From contig NZ_FTMA01000006.1 of the NCBI RefSeq assembly GCF_900155985.1, forward strand, positions 62,001 to 126,000: a stretch of 64,000 bases of DNA. The letters run 5' to 3'. Position 1 is the first letter of the stretch; each line of letters opens with the position of its first letter. The position numbers were made by a program, and so were the translations under genes. Positions 16,393-24,802 of the stretch are shown here, piece after piece. The notes beneath the pieces are model-generated. The model was not told where the DNA came from, made no database searches, and worked only from the letters and a program-made list of their open reading frames with translations. This DNA is from Maribacter ulvicola. GTDB taxonomy: Bacteria > Bacteroidota > Bacteroidia > Flavobacteriales > Flavobacteriaceae.

Positions 16393-16468
16393 GGCATCGG
16401 CTACGCTCCGCCACCAGCCTTTTAACTAACAAATCATTTGAACGCGGTGACTGAGCGGAGCCAAAGTC
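16393..16468. repeat. family II repeats upstream of the GIY-YIG gene, one at a stop codon
   Basis: One copy at 16393-16415 (GGCATCGGCTACGCTCCGCC plus ACC) has the same orientation as the copies at 15914-16004. A second at 16446-16468 is inverted and reads TGACTTTGGCTCCGCTCAGT plus CACC on the minus strand. Its TGA is the stop codon of the metX-thrA fusion. Confidence 0.7.
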
Positions 16469-19400
16469 ATCCTTTCTCCGCAATCCTTAATATATCTCCA
16501 AACACACCTCTTGCCGTAACTGCTGCTCCTGCTCCTGCGCCTTGTATTACTAGCGGATTTTCTCCGTAAGACTCCGTATATATTTCTATGATAGAATCCG
16601 AACCTTTTACCTGACCCAATGCACTTTCTTTTGGTACGGAAATTAATTTTACATCTAATATTCCTTTTTCTCTTTGAAGATTTCCATGTAAATCGCCCAC
16701 ATAACGCAATACGTGGTTTGGCTTTTGATTCTTTTTTATTTCATCAAACTTGGCATCCAATACATCTAAATGCTCTAAAAAGTAAGCTACCTCTCCATCT
16801 TGTAATTGCTCTGGTATAAGGTTATCTATATTGATATCCGTAAACTCATTATGCAGATCTAATTCTCTTGCTAAAATCAACAACTTACGCCCTACATCAT
16901 TTCCTGATAAATCTTCACGAGGATCTGGCTCTGTAAATCCTTGCTGCATTGCATCTTTTAAAATGGACGAAAACGGCACATCTGCCTCAGAGAAGGTATT
17001 GAATATATAACTTAATGATCCTGAGAATACTCCTTTTATTCTGGTAATATTTTCTCCGGATAAATGCAATAACTTAATGGTATCTATCAACGGTAAACCT
17101 GCTCCCACATTGGTTTCGTACAAATACTGCTTTTGGTTTTTCTGCAGCTCTTCGCGTAGCAGTTGATAAAAATCGTATCGTAAGGTATTGGCAATTTTGT
17201 TCGATGAAACAATATCAAACCCGCGTTCTACAAATTCAAAATAATTCGCTACAAAATCTTTACTTGCCGTATTATCAATTACAATCAGGTTTTCTAAATG
17301 ATGACGTTTGGCAAAGTCAAAAACATCTTCAATCTTATAAGGCTTTCCTTTTTGCTTTAGATTCGTTTTCCAAGTCTGGGTAATTCCCTTCTCATTCAAC
17401 AAAATCTTTTTAGAATTGGCGATACCAAATACGCGCAAATCTAATTTTTTACGATCCTTAATTGTTTTTGCTGATTTAAGAATTTGATCGATCAACGTTC
17501 CACCAACATTTCCATGCCCAAAAACAAGAATATTTATCTTTTTGCTAATACCGAATACTTGTCCGTGCATGACGTTTACCGCCTTATGCAAATCTGCTTT
17601 CTTAACCACCAAACTCACGTTCTTACCAGATACCGTGTTATTGAACAGCAAAGGCACAATCTGGTTCTTGATCAACGCATTAAAAGGATTGTGGAACGTA
17701 CTTAAATCTTGACCTACAATAGAGATGATAGATACATCATCTATCACCGTAATCATATTTACATCTTTAGATTCAAAATCATTACTGAATTCATTCTCCA
17801 AAGCCAATTTTGCTCTTTTAGCCTTGTCTTTCTTCACTACCAACCCGATACCTCTTTCCGATGAACCTTGAGATATAATACTTACACTAATATTACTTGA
17901 CTGTAAGGCCTTAAATATTCTTGCATCTACACCTACTTTACCCAATAATCCGCGACCTTCAATATTGATCATGGCAACATCTTCTATCACAGAAAGCGAT
18001 TTAATACCTTCTTTACTAGATTTTGCACTGATCAACGTTCCTTCATTATCATCATTGTACGTATTTAAAATACGCAGCGGAATGTTCTTTTCAATTAGCG
18101 GAATTATCGTTTTTGCATGTAATATGGTTGCCCCAAAATTTGCCAACTCGTTTGCCTCTTCATAAGACAGATTTTCCAGCTTTTTAGCCTCGGGCACATA
18201 GTCAGGATTTGCGGTATATATTCCATCAACATGGGTATAATTCTGTAATTCTTCAGCATCTAAAAAATTGGCTAATAATGCTGCGGAATAATTACTGCCG
18301 TTTCTACCCAAAGTAGTGGTTTCTCCATCTAAGGTAGATGAAATAAAACCGGTTACTACCGCTACGGTATCTTTAGGGATTTCAGCAAACTTCAATAGCA
18401 CCTGCTCTTTGGATTCCGCCTCTAACACCTTGGCATCACCAAAGGAATTATCGGTTCTAATTACATCGCGGGTGTCTACCAATTTTGCTTTAATACCTTT
18501 ACCTATCAATAATTTAGTGACCAATTTCGCAGAAATCAACTCGCCATACGCAAGTACCTCATCTTTAATTTTTGCACTGTAATCTCCCAATAAAGAAACA
18601 CCTTCATACAACTTTGCCAAGCCTTTAAATTCTGCGGACAAGCTGATATTTTTATACGTATGCCTCTGATATTTCTCTAGAGCCTCAAAGTCCGACTTAT
18701 AGTCTTTTCCCTTTGCTGCTTTCTCCAACATTTCCTCTAACTGATCTGTAGCCTTTTCCCTAGCGGATAAAACAATGGCAATGTTCTCATCATGCTTCAC
18801 CCTATTGGCAACAATATCCAATACGCGCTCCAGCCCTTCGCCATTACTTAGCGACTTACCACCAAACTTCAAGATTTTAATTTTCTTGATATTGCCATTG
18901 GTATTAAAAATGCCCGTTAGCAATTTCTCCATTTGATCAAACTCTATCAAAAAGGCATCATGTCCGTGTAATGATTGCACCTCACCATAGGTTACGTTGC
19001 TTTTAGCCTGTGCCAATTGCTTAAACGTATCCTTGTTTTCCTGTGCGGTAAAGAACATATCAGAATCTACCCCTATAATATGTATGTTGGTATCACTATT
19101 TTGTAGTTTGATGAAATTTTCATCTCCACCTCTAGTAACATCAATGGTCTTCAATAACTGGTTCATGAGCTTGTAAGCCGATAATTGAAAACGCTCTTGT
19201 AGCTTATCGCCATGATGCATTAACCAGCTTTCTACATTAAAAACCTTTAGCTCTTCATTAGTACTTCTTTTAAAACGTTCTTTAAAGGAAGCGGGAGTTC
19301 TATAACATAGCATGGCATGCATACGCGCATCATGTACTGGCTGTTTTGAATTCACCAAAAATTGTTCTTGAATCTGGCAATTGGCAATTAACCAATCGGT

Positions 19401-19853
19401 AGATTTCCAATCAGATGCCACCGGTATTAAATGTTCTGTCAATTCTGGTTGCAATGCTGCCATTTCCCAAGCAATACCACCACCTAAGGATCCACCGATC
19501 AGAGCAAACAAACGGTCTACTTTCAATTGCTGCAATCCTAACAAGAACATTCTAGCTACATCTCCGGCTACAAAATCTTTATAGTTTTCAATCACGAATT
19601 TATCATGACCGTTCCCCGGAATATTGAATGCCAAAATGGTATACTTCTGGGTATCTATACATTTCTCATCACCTATAAGTGCAGACCACCAACCGTCTTC
19701 ACCGGTAACATTAGAGTTTCCGGTTAGGGCATGGTTTACTAAAATTATGGGTGCTGTATGCAATTCTTTCCCAAATACCTGATATGACAATTGAATGTCC
19801 TGTTCGGTTCCGCTTAGGGTTTTGTATTTTTTAATCTGTAATTGATGTAACAT
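16467..19853 (-). CDS. trifunctional homoserine O-acyltransferase / aspartokinase / homoserine dehydrogenase
   Basis: Three enzymes of the aspartate pathway are fused in 1128 residues. Residues 1-322 are a MetX-type alpha/beta hydrolase with nucleophile GGSLGGG (Ser122), Asp265 in GVDSD and His298 in LHGHD. Residues 324-620 are an aspartokinase with KFGGKS and TTLGRNGSNYSA. Two ACT regulatory repeats follow at about 624-765. Residues 771-1128 are a homoserine dehydrogenase with NILVFGHGNVGG and FTEPDPREDLSGNDVGRK. The chain would take aspartate to O-acyl-homoserine apart from the aspartate-semialdehyde dehydrogenase step. It follows metY after 127 bases that contain family II repeats, and its TGA stop is inside a repeat. 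Confidence 0.93.
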   Translation of the reverse strand: MLHQLQIKKYKTLSGTEQDIQLSYQVFGKELHTAPIILVNHALTGNSNVTGEDGWWSALIGDEKCIDTQKYTILAFNIPGNGHDKFVIENYKDFVAGDVARMFLLGLQQLKVDRLFALIGGSLGGGIAWEMAALQPELTEHLIPVASDWKSTDWLIANCQIQEQFLVNSKQPVHDARMHAMLCYRTPASFKERFKRSTNEELKVFNVESWLMHHGDKLQERFQLSAYKLMNQLLKTIDVTRGGDENFIKLQNSDTNIHIIGVDSDMFFTAQENKDTFKQLAQAKSNVTYGEVQSLHGHDAFLIEFDQMEKLLTGIFNTNGNIKKIKILKFGGKSLSNGEGLERVLDIVANRVKHDENIAIVLSAREKATDQLEEMLEKAAKGKDYKSDFEALEKYQRHTYKNISLSAEFKGLAKLYEGVSLLGDYSAKIKDEVLAYGELISAKLVTKLLIGKGIKAKLVDTRDVIRTDNSFGDAKVLEAESKEQVLLKFAEIPKDTVAVVTGFISSTLDGETTTLGRNGSNYSAALLANFLDAEELQNYTHVDGIYTANPDYVPEAKKLENLSYEEANELANFGATILHAKTIIPLIEKNIPLRILNTYNDDNEGTLISAKSSKEGIKSLSVIEDVAMINIEGRGLLGKVGVDARIFKALQSSNISVSIISQGSSERGIGLVVKKDKAKRAKLALENEFSNDFESKDVNMITVIDDVSIISIVGQDLSTFHNPFNALIKNQIVPLLFNNTVSGKNVSLVVKKADLHKAVNVMHGQVFGISKKINILVFGHGNVGGTLIDQILKSAKTIKDRKKLDLRVFGIANSKKILLNEKGITQTWKTNLKQKGKPYKIEDVFDFAKRHHLENLIVIDNTASKDFVANYFEFVERGFDIVSSNKIANTLRYDFYQLLREELQKNQKQYLYETNVGAGLPLIDTIKLLHLSGENITRIKGVFSGSLSYIFNTFSEADVPFSSILKDAMQQGFTEPDPREDLSGNDVGRKLLILARELDLHNEFTDINIDNLIPEQLQDGEVAYFLEHLDVLDAKFDEIKKNQKPNHVLRYVGDLHGNLQREKGILDVKLISVPKESALGQVKGSDSIIEIYTESYGENPLVIQGAGAGAAVTARGVFGDILRIAEKG

Positions 19854-19873
19854 CTATTTCAAAATCAATTTAT

Positions 19874-19950
19874 GGTTTCGGCTAGGCTCAGCCACCACAT
19901 GTAACTATTATGTTTTTGAACAATAGGCGACTTTGACTATGCCCAGTTCC
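19874..19950. repeat. family II repeats between metY and the metX fusion
   Basis: GGTTTCGGCTAGGCTCAGCC plus ACC at 19874-19896 and the more decayed GACTTTGACTATGCCCAGTT plus CC at 19929-19950 fill most of the 127-base spacer. Both have the plus-strand orientation of the copies beside the GIY-YIG gene. Confidence 0.6.
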
Positions 19951-19980
19951 CAATTGTTTCAACTTTGCTCTGCTATCTTT

Positions 19981-21255
19981 CTAAAGACTTGCAAATGCCT
20001 GCTCTAAATCTGCTTTTAAATCTTCAATATCTTCTAGACCAACGGACAAACGAATTAAATCCTGACCTACACCTGCGCTATCTTGTTGTTCTGCAGTTAA
20101 TTGTTGGTGCGTTGTACTTGCCGGGTGAATGATCAATGATTTTGTATCTCCAATATTCGCCAACAACGAGAATAATTTGGTAGCATCTGTAACTTTTTTA
20201 GCAGCTTCAAATCCACCTTTAACTCCAAAGGTAACTAAACCACTTTGTCCTTTTGGCAAGTATTCTTTTGCTAATTCATTGTACTTATTACTTTTAAGTC
20301 CTGGATAGTTTACCCATTCCACTTCTGCTCTACCTTCTAACCAAGTTGCTAATTCTAATGCATTTGCACTATGCTGTTTAATACGTACCGGTAATGTTTC
20401 TAAACCTTGAATGATTTGGAAGGCGTTGAACGGGCTCAATGCTCCACCAAAATCACGTAAGCCTTCCAATATTAATTTAAAGGTAAAAGCAGCAGCACCT
20501 AATGCTTCACTATACACCAAACCATGGTATCCGGCAGATGGCTCCGTGAATTCAGGGAATTTTCCGTTGGTCCAATCAAATGTACCGGCATCAATGATTG
20601 CTCCACCTAATGACGTTCCTTGTCCGCCAATATATTTTGTCAATGAATGAATTACCAAATTTGCTCCGTGCTCAATTGGGTTTAGCAATGATGGCGTAGC
20701 CACGGTGTTATCTACTATAAACGGAACACCCGCTGCTTTAGATTCTTTTGAAATTCCTTTCAAGTCCAACACATCTAACTTTGGATTCCCTAAAGATTCT
20801 ACAAAAAATGCCCTTGTATTATCTTGTACCGCTTTGCCAAAATTCTCTGGATCAGAGGCATCAACGAATGTTGTTGTTATACCTAATCTTGGTAGAGTAA
20901 CATTCAACAAATTAAACGTACCACCATATAAACTACTAGATGCTACAATATGATCGCCTGCTTTCAATAGTGTTAATAAGCCAGTAGAGATCGCTGCTGT
21001 ACCAGATGCAAAAACTACTGCTCCTATACCACCTTCTACCGCAGCTAATCTGTCCTGTAGAATTTGATTGGTAGGGTTGTTCAATCTTGTATATATAAAA
21101 CCTAATTCACCAAGTGAAAATAAGTTTGCCGCATGGTCCGTATCATTAAAAACATACGAGGATGTTTGATAAATGGGTACTGCACGTGTTCCCCCGTTTG
21201 TAGTTGTGTCGTGACCTGCGTGTAATGCGTTTGTTGCTAATTTGTGATTACTCAT
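19981..21255 (-). CDS. metY: O-acetylhomoserine sulfhydrylase
   Basis: This PLP enzyme condenses O-acetylhomoserine with sulfide to give homocysteine. The 424 residues begin MSNHKLATNALHAGHD at the ATG at 21255. An open reading through 21429 would translate the SAM-I aptamer and is rejected. Family motifs are YTRLNNPTNQILQDRLAA, FASGTAAISTGLLTLL and the PLP-lysine segment VIHSLTKYIGGQG. The length and the SLTKYIGGQGTSLGG form fit MetY better than MetZ. It leads the series metY-metX fusion-GIY-YIG-metZ and is controlled by the riboswitch at 21401-21480. Confidence 0.95.
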   Translation of the reverse strand: MSNHKLATNALHAGHDTTTNGGTRAVPIYQTSSYVFNDTDHAANLFSLGELGFIYTRLNNPTNQILQDRLAAVEGGIGAVVFASGTAAISTGLLTLLKAGDHIVASSSLYGGTFNLLNVTLPRLGITTTFVDASDPENFGKAVQDNTRAFFVESLGNPKLDVLDLKGISKESKAAGVPFIVDNTVATPSLLNPIEHGANLVIHSLTKYIGGQGTSLGGAIIDAGTFDWTNGKFPEFTEPSAGYHGLVYSEALGAAAFTFKLILEGLRDFGGALSPFNAFQIIQGLETLPVRIKQHSANALELATWLEGRAEVEWVNYPGLKSNKYNELAKEYLPKGQSGLVTFGVKGGFEAAKKVTDATKLFSLLANIGDTKSLIIHPASTTHQQLTAEQQDSAGVGQDLIRLSVGLEDIEDLKADLEQAFASL

Positions 21256-21351
21256 GATTTTGTTGTTTTTAATTTTTATTTGATAAATTAAAAAGCCCAT
21301 CCTTTGACCTACACATAACGTAGGGTAGGGAAAAATTAAAAAGTTATAAGA

Positions 21352-21379
21352 AAGTAATATCGAAAAAAATTCGATTACT
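21352..21379 (-). promoter_or_regulatory. hairpin downstream of the metY SAM-I aptamer
   Basis: AGTAAT-CGAA pairs with TTCG-ATTACT around an A-rich loop, with a two-base bulge. On the minus strand it is followed by TTTCTTATAACTTTTTAATT. It may be the expression platform as a weak terminator. Confidence 0.4.
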
Positions 21380-21400
21380 GTTATCCATCCCCTAAGGGTA

Positions 21401-21480
21401 GAATGTAGCACCTTCTTTGTATGGAACAAAGGGTTGCTAAGGTTTCAAAGGGTCTAATCCCTCCACCTTTCTTGATAACT
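21401..21480 (-). promoter_or_regulatory. SAM-I (S-box) riboswitch aptamer upstream of metY
   Basis: The minus strand reads TTATCAAGAAAGGTGGAGGG, ATTAGACCC, TTTGAAACCTTAGCAACCC, a short variable stem and GGTGCTACATTC. This is the same layout as the aptamer before metH1 with compensating changes in the variable stem. It lies about 145 bases ahead of metY. Confidence 0.92.
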
Positions 21481-21560
21481 ATTCAATAAGTGTTTGAACT
21501 TTGAGTTACAAATATTGGACAGAAGTTTTGAATAACCTAGTATTTTACGAAAAAAATATA

Positions 21561-21683
21561 ATTCAAGTGCTTGTTGTTATTTTTCTATGGGCTTCAAAAC
21601 AACTGGAAACCTCATCAACCACAAGGTTTCCAATACATTTTTGAGTCTCCGTTGCACTACACTCTAAAATACTAGAACTGACC
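21561..21683. repeat. REPIN-like repeat (family IV), second site
   Basis: The left end is ATTCAAGTGC and the right end is CTAGAACTGACC, with TCTCCGTTGCACTA matching the TCTCCGTTACTCTT part of the copy at 178-239. A TGGAAACCT/AGGTTTCCA stem joins the two halves. Confidence 0.5.
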
Positions 21684-21734
21684 ATACGGTTTTTTTGAAT
21701 TTTAAACCTTTGTTGAACCAACTAAGAATGTAGC

Positions 21735-21920
21735 TTCTAGTGATTTTTACGACCTTTTTAGGAGGAAAAATTGCCCGCCTTCAGGCCGGACAAGTATTTA
21801 GGAACTTGGTTGCTATAGGTTATTTTTTGAACAAAGAAAATTCATAATCATGCTTACCTTAAAGGTTCTCGATACATTTTTGTCCTAATTAAAAATTAGA
21901 TCAAAAGCACATGAACTTTC
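21735..21920. repeat. REPIN-like repeat (family IV), third site, interrupted
   Basis: The left half (TTCTAGTGATTTTTACG with TTTAGGAGG) and the right half (GGTTCTCGATACATTTTTGT, ending ATGAACTTTCA) match the two halves at 117-239. They are separated by about 90 bases that include a GCCCGCCTTCAGGCCGG inverted stretch. With the second site this fills most of the 705-base metY-sulfatase spacer. Confidence 0.45.
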
Positions 21921-21927
21921 ATTTTTT

Positions 21928-21950
21928 CCAACAACCGACAACCGTCAACG
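21928..21950. repeat. family I repeat after the sulfatase gene
   Basis: CCAACAACCGACAACCGTCA plus ACG is a solo copy of the repeat that flanks the four-helix-bundle gene at 4.1-4.6 kb. It begins 10 bases beyond the sulfatase stop codon. No four-helix gene accompanies it. Confidence 0.65.
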
Positions 21951-21960
21951 ATTAGCGAAT

Positions 21961-23583
21961 CTACTTAATCATCCCAGCACTCTTATATTTATCAATGTAC
22001 TTCTGATCTTGCTCTGGGGAGTCTTTATAGTACTTTCTCATCTCCACTAAATCTTTCTTCAGTTTTTTTACGGTAGCTGCGTATGCTGGATCATTATACA
22101 CATTGTTCATTTCGTTTGGGTCATTCAACCTATCATACAACTCCCATTCGTCTACGTCATAATAGAAGTGCACTAATTTAAATTCTTTGTTTACAATTCC
22201 GTAATGGCGTTTTACCATATGTACCGATGGATATTCATAATACTGATAATACACGGCATCGCGTGTCCATTTATCTTTTTCGCCTTTTAATAACGGGATC
22301 AAACTCTCCCCTTGCATATCACTTGGCGGAGTAATGCCTACCGCTTCTAACATGGTCTGTGCAAAATCTAAATTTTGAACCATTTCATTCTCTACAGAAC
22401 CCGGCTTTACCACATTTGGCCAACGTACCAATAACGGAGTTTTGAACGACTCATCATAAATAAATCGCTTATCGAACCAACCGTGTTCTCCTAAATAAAA
22501 CCCTTGATCAGAGGTATAAATTACGATGGTATTTTCTGCCAATCCGCTTTCGTCCAAGTAGTCCAATAATCTACCTACATTATCATCAACCGAAGAAATA
22601 CTACCCAAATAGTCCTGCATATATCTTTGGTATTTCCATTTCATTTTTTCGGTATCGTTCATCTTTGGCCAGTTATTATAGAAGAAGTCATTGATGGAAT
22701 CTAACACAGGATCATACAATGCTTTTTGCGCTGCCGTAGCACGGTTATATGAAGCATAGAAACTATTTGGAAATTCTTTTACTACAGGAAAAACTTTACC
22801 CTTCATTTTTACCATGGTTTCTGGGCGTATTTTACTATCATGACTATACATCAAGTGCGTTAGCAAATTCATTTCTGCCGTTTTAGCAGCAGAGCCTCTA
22901 TTCTTATAATCATCAAAAAGAGTTTCTGGCTCTGGGAATGTTTTCTTTGTAAATTCCTTGAATTTGTCCGGTCTTGGCCACCATGGTCTATGCGGTGCTT
23001 TATGCAAATACATCATCATAAAAGGCTCGTCATCTGCCGCTTCTTCTTTTAACCAATCTAAAGACACTTCTGTAATAATATCGGTTACATACCCTTGTTT
23101 ATTAATGGTATCGCCATTGGTTACGATAAAATCGGGATTAATATAATGCCCCTGACCTGGAAGGATCATAAACTCATCTACCCCCTTAGGGTTATTACCA
23201 AAGTGGAGTTTTCCGAACATGGCGGTCTTATAGCCGTTCTCTTTAAATATCTGCGGAAAGGTGACTTGCGTAGTATCGAACGGAAAGTAATTATCTACTT
23301 TTCCATTAATATGTGTATGCTTACCCGTCAATATGGTTGCCCTTGATGGTGCACAGATAGAGTTGGTAACACTTGCATTTGTAAACAACATGCCTTCTTT
23401 TGCCAAACGATCAATATTGGGCGTATTCAGCAATTTATCATCATACGCACTAATGGCTTGGTAGGCATGATCATCTGACATGATGAAAATGATATTGGGC
23501 TTTTTCTTTTTGTTTTTTTGTGCTTCGGAGTTAGTAGGTACTAGGAAGAGTATACCTGCTACGACTAGGATTAAATTTTTCAT
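21961..23583 (-). CDS. secreted sulfatase (family S1, formylglycine type)
   Basis: A 540-residue sulfatase with a signal peptide (MKNLILVVAGILFLVPTNSE then AQ). The mature part starts with the metal site PNIIFIMSDDHAY and has the activation motif CAPSRATILTGK at Cys77, the cysteine that is oxidised to formylglycine. Later motifs are HKAPHRPWWPR, YTSDQGFYLGEHGWFDKR and a C-terminal ELYDRLNDPNE typical of exported sulfatases. It likely acts in the periplasm or at the surface on sulfated glycans; the substrate is not visible. No maturase, glycan hydrolase or SusCD pair is nearby, so it is not in a classic polysaccharide locus. It may feed sulfate to the neighbouring assimilation genes. Confidence 0.9.
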   Translation of the reverse strand: MKNLILVVAGILFLVPTNSEAQKNKKKKPNIIFIMSDDHAYQAISAYDDKLLNTPNIDRLAKEGMLFTNASVTNSICAPSRATILTGKHTHINGKVDNYFPFDTTQVTFPQIFKENGYKTAMFGKLHFGNNPKGVDEFMILPGQGHYINPDFIVTNGDTINKQGYVTDIITEVSLDWLKEEAADDEPFMMMYLHKAPHRPWWPRPDKFKEFTKKTFPEPETLFDDYKNRGSAAKTAEMNLLTHLMYSHDSKIRPETMVKMKGKVFPVVKEFPNSFYASYNRATAAQKALYDPVLDSINDFFYNNWPKMNDTEKMKWKYQRYMQDYLGSISSVDDNVGRLLDYLDESGLAENTIVIYTSDQGFYLGEHGWFDKRFIYDESFKTPLLVRWPNVVKPGSVENEMVQNLDFAQTMLEAVGITPPSDMQGESLIPLLKGEKDKWTRDAVYYQYYEYPSVHMVKRHYGIVNKEFKLVHFYYDVDEWELYDRLNDPNEMNNVYNDPAYAATVKKLKKDLVEMRKYYKDSPEQDQKYIDKYKSAGMIK

Positions 23584-23667
23584 TTTGGTTGTTGTTTGAT
23601 AGTTATTAAAAATAGGTAAAATTTAACGATAGACTATAGAAGGACATCAAATTAAAAGCGAATGAAT

Positions 23668-24063
23668 TCAATTAAAATAAATCAACCAAAAAACAGTACT
23701 CAAATACAACCACAGAATAGAAAATATAACATGTATAATTGTTTCAAAGGTTTTCCCTTTCCACAAGGAAGTAGAATACCCAAAAAATTGAATAAATAAG
23801 CGTATCGTCCAAAAAATTGCAAACCCGAATGAAATGGTACTACCCAAATTAGTTTCTATTAATTCTCTGGAAGAAGTAACGCATAATAAACCCATCAATA
23901 ACACTGTCAATGCTATGAAAATGGTATGAACCGACATTATTTGTTTATTAATAAGACTTAATTTATTTAACTCTTCTTTCCAATTAAAGTATTTGGGAAA
24001 TATTATATGAAATAATGCTAAGAGAATTAATACTCCTCCTATTATCTTAATTTGTATCTCCAT
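23668..24063 (-). CDS. small integral membrane protein, unknown function
   Basis: The 131-residue product from the ATG at 24063 (MEIQIKIIGGVLILLALFHI) has four hydrophobic segments at about 5-20, 40-58, 68-85 and 108-128. I do not recognise a named family. The start overlaps the end of the upstream methyltransferase gene by 17 bases, so the two are translated together. Alternatives with longer N-termini from 24090 would add a short non-conserved lead. Confidence 0.75.
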   Translation of the reverse strand: MEIQIKIIGGVLILLALFHIIFPKYFNWKEELNKLSLINKQIMSVHTIFIALTVLLMGLLCVTSSRELIETNLGSTISFGFAIFWTIRLFIQFFGYSTSLWKGKTFETIIHVIFSILWLYLSTVFWLIYFN

Positions 24064-24802
24064 TTTCTTGCAATATAAAAGTTGAAACAAAAGGCGTATT
24101 TTTCTTCTCCTTTATAAGGCTTAAACCAGCATTTTTAAAGGTTTGCAACCAACTAGATTTAGAATAAAAATGAAAAAAACCAATGGTATATGCCATAAAG
24201 TTAAATGAATCTCTAAGATGCTCCGTAACAAAAATTTGACCATCTTCTTTCATAACCCTTACAAGCTCTTTAAAAAAAAGTTCTCTTTCCTCTGTATTTC
24301 TTATTTCGTGAGCAGAAAACATTACTATCACTACCGAAAAAGTATTATCCTTAAATGGTAATTTGTGTGTATTAACCTTTATCGTATCCCTACTTGGCGG
24401 ATATAGTAATCTAGCTCTTTCAATAGATACTTCTGTATGCTTTTTACTATCATAAAAATCACATTTTGTTAATTCAATATTTGTAAAGTCACCTCTAATA
24501 ATTTCACTTGTTTCATCAAAACCTGCATTTATATTTAATACTTTTTTGTCATTTAAATTAGGCAACCAACTTAATTGATATAATGAAGAATAATCATAGA
24601 TATAATAAGAAACCAATAATGAAATTATTATAGTTATAGTTCCTAATAAAGTTGACCAAAACAAAATTCTCTGCAGATAAAAAGGGGCTATAATTTGCAA
24701 ACCAAGTGCAAAAAGCAAAAGCAGTACAGCTATGACATAAAAATGCCAATTGAAGCGAATAATATTTATCACCCCTTGAAAGGGTGCTCTTTTTAGTTCC
24801 AT
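24047..24802 (-). CDS. membrane-anchored SAM-dependent methyltransferase
   Basis: The 251 residues begin with two hydrophobic helices (about 20-40 and 47-67) and continue into a class I methyltransferase fold. SAM motif I is altered to VLNINAGFDETSEII where most relatives have a VLDxGxGxG loop. The later VNTHKLPFKDNTFSVVIVMF and KELVRVMKEDGQIFVTEH segments are typical post-motif regions. The substrate is unknown. It overlaps the upstream DUF2071 gene by 10 bases and the downstream membrane-protein gene by 17 bases, so the three form one tightly coupled operon with the DoxX-like gene. Confidence 0.82.
   Translation of the reverse strand: MELKRAPFQGVINIIRFNWHFYVIAVLLLLFALGLQIIAPFYLQRILFWSTLLGTITIIISLLVSYYIYDYSSLYQLSWLPNLNDKKVLNINAGFDETSEIIRGDFTNIELTKCDFYDSKKHTEVSIERARLLYPPSRDTIKVNTHKLPFKDNTFSVVIVMFSAHEIRNTEERELFFKELVRVMKEDGQIFVTEHLRDSFNFMAYTIGFFHFYSKSSWLQTFKNAGLSLIKEKKNTPFVSTFILQENGDTN

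Noticed and set aside
15914-16468. CRISPR array
   Set aside because: Spacings between copies are irregular, orientation is mixed, and there are no cas genes.
21256-21429. N-terminal extension of MetY
   Set aside because: The extra codons translate the SAM-I aptamer and its leader; the conserved protein starts at the ATG at 21255.
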